A stretch of 8,954 bases of DNA from Bacillota bacterium (GTDB lineage Bacteria > Bacillota > Dehalobacteriia > UBA4068), in NCBI GenBank assembly GCA_009778255.1, contig WRKD01000141.1:1-8954 (forward strand), given 5' to 3'. Both the position numbers and the translations under genes were made by a program. Positions 6,314-8,954 of this stretch are shown here, piece by piece (position 1 is the stretch's first letter; every line of letters starts with the position of its first letter). A model generated the notes under the pieces. That model worked only from the letters and a program-made list of their open reading frames with translations, did no database searches and was not told the origin of the DNA.

Positions 6314-6923
6314 TATACAATCGCTGTTTATATATATATGTTTCCACGGCCTCCGGCAGTAAATATTTAATTGGCTTACCTTCTCGAATACGACAACGGA
6401 TATCGCTGGAAGAGATACTAAGCGCCGGTACTTGCAGCATTTCTATTTTTTCACAAAAGTTAGAAGGCAGGCGGCTTATATCGGTCAAATCGTAGCCCGG
6501 GCGGGTAGCGGCAATAATCCTGCACATATCTATCAGCATTTCTGCATTACGCCAAGTCAGCATTTCCAACACCGCATCTGTACCGGTTATGAAGTATAAT
6601 TCGCTTTGCTGGCCATATAGTTCACTGAACTCAATTAATGTATCGTATGTATAAGAAGGCCCCAGGCGATCTATTTCACTACGGGAAATTTGAAAATATG
6701 GGTTGGTCACTGTGGCTAAAAGCGCCATCATCAGCCTTTGCTCGGCATGACCGGGTACGTTTTGTTTATGGGGCGGGTGGCCGGAAGGTACAAAGACCAC
6801 CATATCGAGCATGAATTTAGAGCGCGCAATCTCTGCCGCAACCAAGTGCCCATAATGAATGGGGTCGAATGTTCCGCCCATAATGCCTATACGTCGCAGT
6901 TTTTTTTGGTCGCCTTTAATCAT
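6297..6923 (-). CDS. nadD: Nicotinate-nucleotide adenylyltransferase NadD
   Basis: Converts nicotinate mononucleotide and ATP to deamido-NAD in NAD synthesis, in the cytosol. At 208 residues it is of normal length. The nucleotidyltransferase signature GGTFDPIHYGH is at 16-26 (H23 and H26 of the HxGH-type motif), PPHK at 50-53, and the second ATP-binding motif ISSSDIR at 170-176, followed by YLLPEAVETYI near the C-terminus. The last residues and stop (KGRL plus TAA) are encoded by the right arm of the palindromic element at 6141-6313, so the original C-terminus may have been slightly different. The ATG is 9 nt from the obg stop, and its ribosome binding site AAGAGG overlaps that TAA, which points to translational coupling. 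Confidence 0.97.
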   Translation of the reverse strand: MIKGDQKKLRRIGIMGGTFDPIHYGHLVAAEIARSKFMLDMVVFVPSGHPPHKQNVPGHAEQRLMMALLATVTNPYFQISRSEIDRLGPSYTYDTLIEFSELYGQQSELYFITGTDAVLEMLTWRNAEMLIDMCRIIAATRPGYDLTDISRLPSNFCEKIEMLQVPALSISSSDIRCRIREGKPIKYLLPEAVETYIYKQRLYIKGRL

Positions 6924-6932
6924 GAACGCCTC

Positions 6933-8201
6933 TTATTCGGTGTATTCAAATTGTTTGCCTGCTATTTCCACTGTATCGCCTACATTTACGCCAGCTTTGC
7001 GCAGCGCTTCTTCCAAACCCATGCTAATAAAGATATGTTGCATGCGTAAAACTGCTTCATCATTATCTAAGTCTGTCATGGCTACCAGTTTTTCCACCCT
7101 CTTGCCGCAAACCTGCCACAATCCTTCAGCAATTTCATTGATAAGAAAAGGCTTTTCAGCCTGAACAATAGTTTGCCGTATTTCTTCAATTGCCTCGATC
7201 ATGGGCGGCGGCGCCTCTTCCAACAGGCGTATTATACTCCAGAGCAGTGGTTTTAAACCTTCTCCTTTGAGGGCGGAAATGGGATGTATGGCAAAATCAT
7301 TACCCAAACTGCTGCGTAATTTTTGTAGATTCTCCGCAGCACCTGGTAAATCCATTTTGTTGGCTGCTATTATTTGCGGAAGCAGGCCAAGATTAGCTTT
7401 ATAGAGTTTTAACTCTTCTTGAATAACAGCAAAATTATAAGCCGGGTCTTTACCTTCTTGCGGATACATATCTAGTATATGAACTAAGACCCTGCAACGC
7501 TCGGCATGACGCAGAAAGCGATGCCCCAAGCCGATTCCGGTGGCTGCCCCTTCTATTAAACCCGGTAAATCGGCCAGCACAAATTCACTTGAATCATCTA
7601 AACGCACCACGCCTAAATTTGGCGTAAGCGTAGTAAAAGGATAATCCGCAATTTTAGGGCTAGCTGCCGAAACCTGCGAAAGCAGGGTAGATTTACCCGC
7701 ATTAGGCAGGCCAATTAAACCTACGTCGGCCAACAGCTTCAATTCCAAGGTTAGCCAGCGTTCTTCTCCTGGTTCACCGTTTTCCGCATATTCCGGAGCT
7801 TTATGTTTGCCGGAAGCAAAACTGCTGTTACCGCGCCCGCCGCGCCCGCCTGTAGCTGCCAGCATCTGTTGCCCCGATGTTACTATATCTGCTATTTGCC
7901 TTCCTTCTTCATCACGTACTACCGTGCCTAAAGGCGTTTTAATGATCAAATCTGGCGCATTTGCTCCGGTCATGTTTTTTGGGCCTCCGGCAATACCCTT
8001 ACCTGCTTTATAATGCCGCCGATACTTAAAATCGGTCAGGGTGCGCAAATTCATATCTCCTTCTAATATAACATGCCCGCCCCGCCCGCCGTCGCCACCG
8101 GCCGGGCCACCTAAAGGCACATATTTTTCCCGCCGAAAAGCCACCAGCCCATTGCCGCCATCGCCGCCTTTAACATTAATTTTTGCATAATCATGAAACA
8201 T
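6933..8201 (-). CDS. obg: Obg/CgtA GTPase
   Basis: An essential GTPase acting in 50S ribosome assembly and stress response, 422 residues from the ATG at 8201. Three domains are visible. The glycine-rich Obg fold covers 1 to about 158 (GGDGGNGLVAFRREKYVP, GGPAGGDGGRGG). The G domain has G1 GLPNAGKST (164-172), G3 DLPG (211-214), G4 NKMD (281-284) and G5 SAL (309-311). The C-terminal OCT domain covers about 355-422 (DNDEAVLRMQHI, LRKAGVNVGDTVEI). The frame stays open upstream to 8330, but those 43 residues do not match Obg and run through the repeat around 8250-8282. MFHDYAKI is the canonical family start, with AAAGGG about 5-6 nt upstream. It is first in the obg-nadD-yqeK-rsfS cluster. The usual upstream rpmA is missing, replaced by repeat-rich DNA. 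Confidence 0.98.
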   Translation of the reverse strand: MFHDYAKINVKGGDGGNGLVAFRREKYVPLGGPAGGDGGRGGHVILEGDMNLRTLTDFKYRRHYKAGKGIAGGPKNMTGANAPDLIIKTPLGTVVRDEEGRQIADIVTSGQQMLAATGGRGGRGNSSFASGKHKAPEYAENGEPGEERWLTLELKLLADVGLIGLPNAGKSTLLSQVSAASPKIADYPFTTLTPNLGVVRLDDSSEFVLADLPGLIEGAATGIGLGHRFLRHAERCRVLVHILDMYPQEGKDPAYNFAVIQEELKLYKANLGLLPQIIAANKMDLPGAAENLQKLRSSLGNDFAIHPISALKGEGLKPLLWSIIRLLEEAPPPMIEAIEEIRQTIVQAEKPFLINEIAEGLWQVCGKRVEKLVAMTDLDNDEAVLRMQHIFISMGLEEALRKAGVNVGDTVEIAGKQFEYTE

Positions 8202-8227
8202 ATTAGCCCTTTCGGTTATAGCATAGG

Positions 8228-8242
8228 GCGGGCTTCGCCCGC
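8228..8242. repeat. GC-rich mini-hairpin upstream of obg
   Basis: GCGGGC (8228-8233), TTC, GCCCGC (8237-8242). On the minus strand the loop region reads GCGAAGC, a sequence known to form an unusually stable DNA mini-hairpin. It lies 26 bp before the obg start, between the four-helix-bundle remnant and obg. No T-run follows, so it is not a terminator for minus-strand transcription. Confidence 0.5.
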
Positions 8243-8249
8243 AACCCAA

Positions 8250-8282
8250 GGAGTCAGGAGCCATTGCGCCAGAAGTCAGAAT
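8250..8282. repeat. Left inverted repeat of the four-helix-bundle unit
   Basis: The sequence begins GGAGTCAGGAG and ends CCAGAAGTCAGAAT with 8 extra bases between. With those removed it matches the reverse complement of 8482-8506 at 22 of 25 positions. It is also the coding end of the remnant ORF, whose TGA stop is at 8254-8256. Confidence 0.6.
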
Positions 8283-8439
8283 GGAATTGAACACCTTTAG
8301 AGTATGCATCCAGTAATTTGCTGACTTCATTTAGTAAATAGGAAGTTTCTGGAACATCGTTATACTCAAGGTTTTTTGCTAGAATCAAATAGTACCTGCA
8401 TTCATCAACATACAAACAAAACTCTTCTAAAAGCAGCAT
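8254..8439 (-). pseudogene. C-terminal half of a four-helix-bundle (23S rRNA intervening-sequence protein family) protein
   Basis: A 61-codon ORF. Residues 10-46 (VDECRYYLILAKNLEYND then LLNEVSKLLDAYSKG) resemble the last two helices of the four-helix-bundle/S23 family, whose members are about 115-130 residues. The first two helices are missing: an in-frame TGA lies just upstream and the repeat at 8482-8506 begins 42 bp before the ATG. No ribosome binding site was seen. The last residues (HSDFWRNGS) are encoded within the left inverted repeat. Function of stand-alone family members is not known; relatives include the protein encoded in 23S rRNA insertions and the accessory Avd protein of diversity-generating retroelements. 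Best read as a decayed or internally deleted copy. The family call is by recalled motif and is moderate. Confidence 0.55.
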
Positions 8440-8481
8440 AAAATCTCATAGCTTGCTCTTATTGGTTTAGTTTTTTTAGAT

Positions 8482-8506
8482 ATTCTGACTCCTGACTCTT
8501 GACTCC
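8482..8506. repeat. Right inverted repeat of the four-helix-bundle unit, with tandem GACTCCT-type heptamers
   Basis: ATTCTGACTCCTGACTCTTGACTCC: three near-copies of a TGACTCC/CTTGACTC heptamer in tandem. It is inverted relative to 8250-8282, so the two enclose a 257-bp unit containing the remnant gene. Confidence 0.6.
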
Positions 8507-8954
8507 TCGTAAATCATGCACTCTAGCTGGAGAAACGCCGATAATCTTGTTTTTTTTGCAAGTTTATTCGCAGGAATAGCATATAAGATATGGCTGAGAT
8601 TTTTCTCTGCACCATATTATACTCATATTGGTCGTAGAAAGTCAATATGGTCATTAATGATGCGCCATTTATGTGTAAAGTTCAGACCCTGTTCGAATCA
8701 GTCCTATTAACACGTATTTGCAGCCGGAGATTTCCCTGGTCTCGATCCTGGGAGCAGGAATCTCCTCAAAAAAAGTGCATCAATCAGGAAGTTTTTGGTC
8801 GAGTCCGGAATGACGGAATGAGCAATAACATTTTTTATTGTAGATTATGTGATGATATTTTCAGCTTTATGTTCATATACTAAGATAAAAGAGCTTAACA
8901 CCGGCCTTATATCAATTATTGGAGTAACGGTAACACAACTTGCCCCAGGCTCTA
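8507..8954. other. About 450 bp without a recognisable gene at the right edge
   Basis: Stops are frequent on both strands, and the 64- and 78-codon plus-strand ORFs here (8516-8710, 8647-8883) show no family resemblance or ribosome binding site. The stretch holds short inverted repeats (CATATTG 8624-8630 with CAATATG 8643-8649; the 10-bp palindrome TCATTAATGA at 8651-8660) and the larger palindrome at 8726-8765. Two overlapping frames run open to the window end: plus from about 8822 (hydrophobic, MIFSALCSYTKIKELNTG onward) and minus ending at a TAA near 8845. Either could be the edge of a neighbouring gene. Confidence 0.5.
8726..8765. repeat. REP-like imperfect palindrome
   Basis: GGAGATTTCCCTG (8726-8738) pairs with CAGGAATCTCC (8755-8765) apart from a 2-nt bulge, and the loop has a further CTC/GAG pairing. 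A seven-A run follows on the plus strand (no T-run on the reading side in either direction), so it is not an intrinsic terminator. Nearby minus-strand text CGTCATTCCGGACTCGACC (about 8798-8816) recalls dispersed repeats seen in many bacterial genomes. That resemblance is from memory only. Confidence 0.5.

Noticed and set aside
6738..7164. Two overlapping plus-strand ORFs across the obg-nadD junction
   Set aside because: Antisense to well-conserved nadD and obg motifs; shadow frames.
8215..8244. Possible obg promoter: -35 TTGCGG, 18-bp spacer containing the mini-hairpin, extended -10 TGCTATAAC
   Set aside because: The predicted transcription start would fall about 7 nt before the ATG, inside the ribosome binding site, which would leave an almost leaderless transcript. 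Not convincing without 5'-end data.
8202..8330. 43-residue N-terminal extension of Obg in the open frame up to 8330
   Set aside because: The residues do not resemble Obg, overlap the four-helix-bundle remnant and its repeat, and the canonical MFHDYAKI start has its own ribosome binding site.
8690..8700. GTTCGAATCA resembling a tRNA T-loop
   Set aside because: No matching acceptor, anticodon or D-arm can be folded around it.
8516..8883. Plus-strand ORFs of 64 and 78 codons near the right edge
   Set aside because: No ribosome binding site, no recognisable motif, and they run through the palindromes of the repeat-rich region.

Overview
This window looks like a chromosomal segment of a low-to-moderate GC Gram-positive-lineage bacterium (Bacillota), probably a Clostridia or Negativicutes relative. 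The reasons are the obg-nadD-yqeK-rsfS gene order, the secreted copper-amine-oxidase-N-domain plus beta-propeller protein, strong AGGAGG-type ribosome binding sites and AT-rich intergenic DNA. The genus cannot be named from sequence alone. Every confident gene lies on the minus strand, so transcription runs from the right end to the left.

Right edge (about 8954-8202): no intact gene is recognised in roughly 750 bp. It holds a palindromic REP-like repeat, a 257-bp unit made of inverted GAGTCAGGAGTCAG-type repeats around the C-terminal half of a four-helix-bundle (23S rRNA intervening-sequence protein family) gene, and a GC-rich mini-hairpin just upstream of obg. The ribosomal protein genes rplU and rpmA that commonly precede obg are not here.

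Housekeeping cluster (8201-5046): obg (ribosome-assembly GTPase), nadD (nicotinate-nucleotide adenylyltransferase), yqeK (HD-domain Ap4A hydrolase family) and rsfS (ribosomal silencing factor). obg and nadD are tightly coupled. The nadD-yqeK junction carries a 173-bp nested palindrome with 12-bp perfect terminal arms. One arm contains the nadD stop codon. The other lies within the yqeK reading frame, and the element supplies the ribosome binding site and ATG of the best yqeK start. rsfS appears to start at TTG.

Middle (5045-3920): a 397-bp AT-rich non-coding gap with a perfect 12-bp inverted repeat near a probable promoter, then an orphan gene whose product resembles the SPFH/YdjI-like family.

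Sulfur amino-acid operon (3888-1902): a well-formed sigma-A-type promoter (TTGACA, 17 bp, TATGTT), an AcuB-like CBS-CBS-ACT protein, a methionine gamma-lyase/cystathionine gamma-synthase family PLP enzyme 13 nt further on, and a strong intrinsic terminator that contains the enzyme's stop codon.

Left edge (1836-1): the first 612 codons of a secreted protein, with signal peptide, copper-amine-oxidase-like N domain and the start of a C-terminal beta-propeller, running off the window.

No CRISPR array, tRNA, rRNA, intact transposase or obvious defence system was seen. The least explained elements are the palindromic repeat embedded in nadD/yqeK and the repeat-flanked four-helix-bundle remnant.
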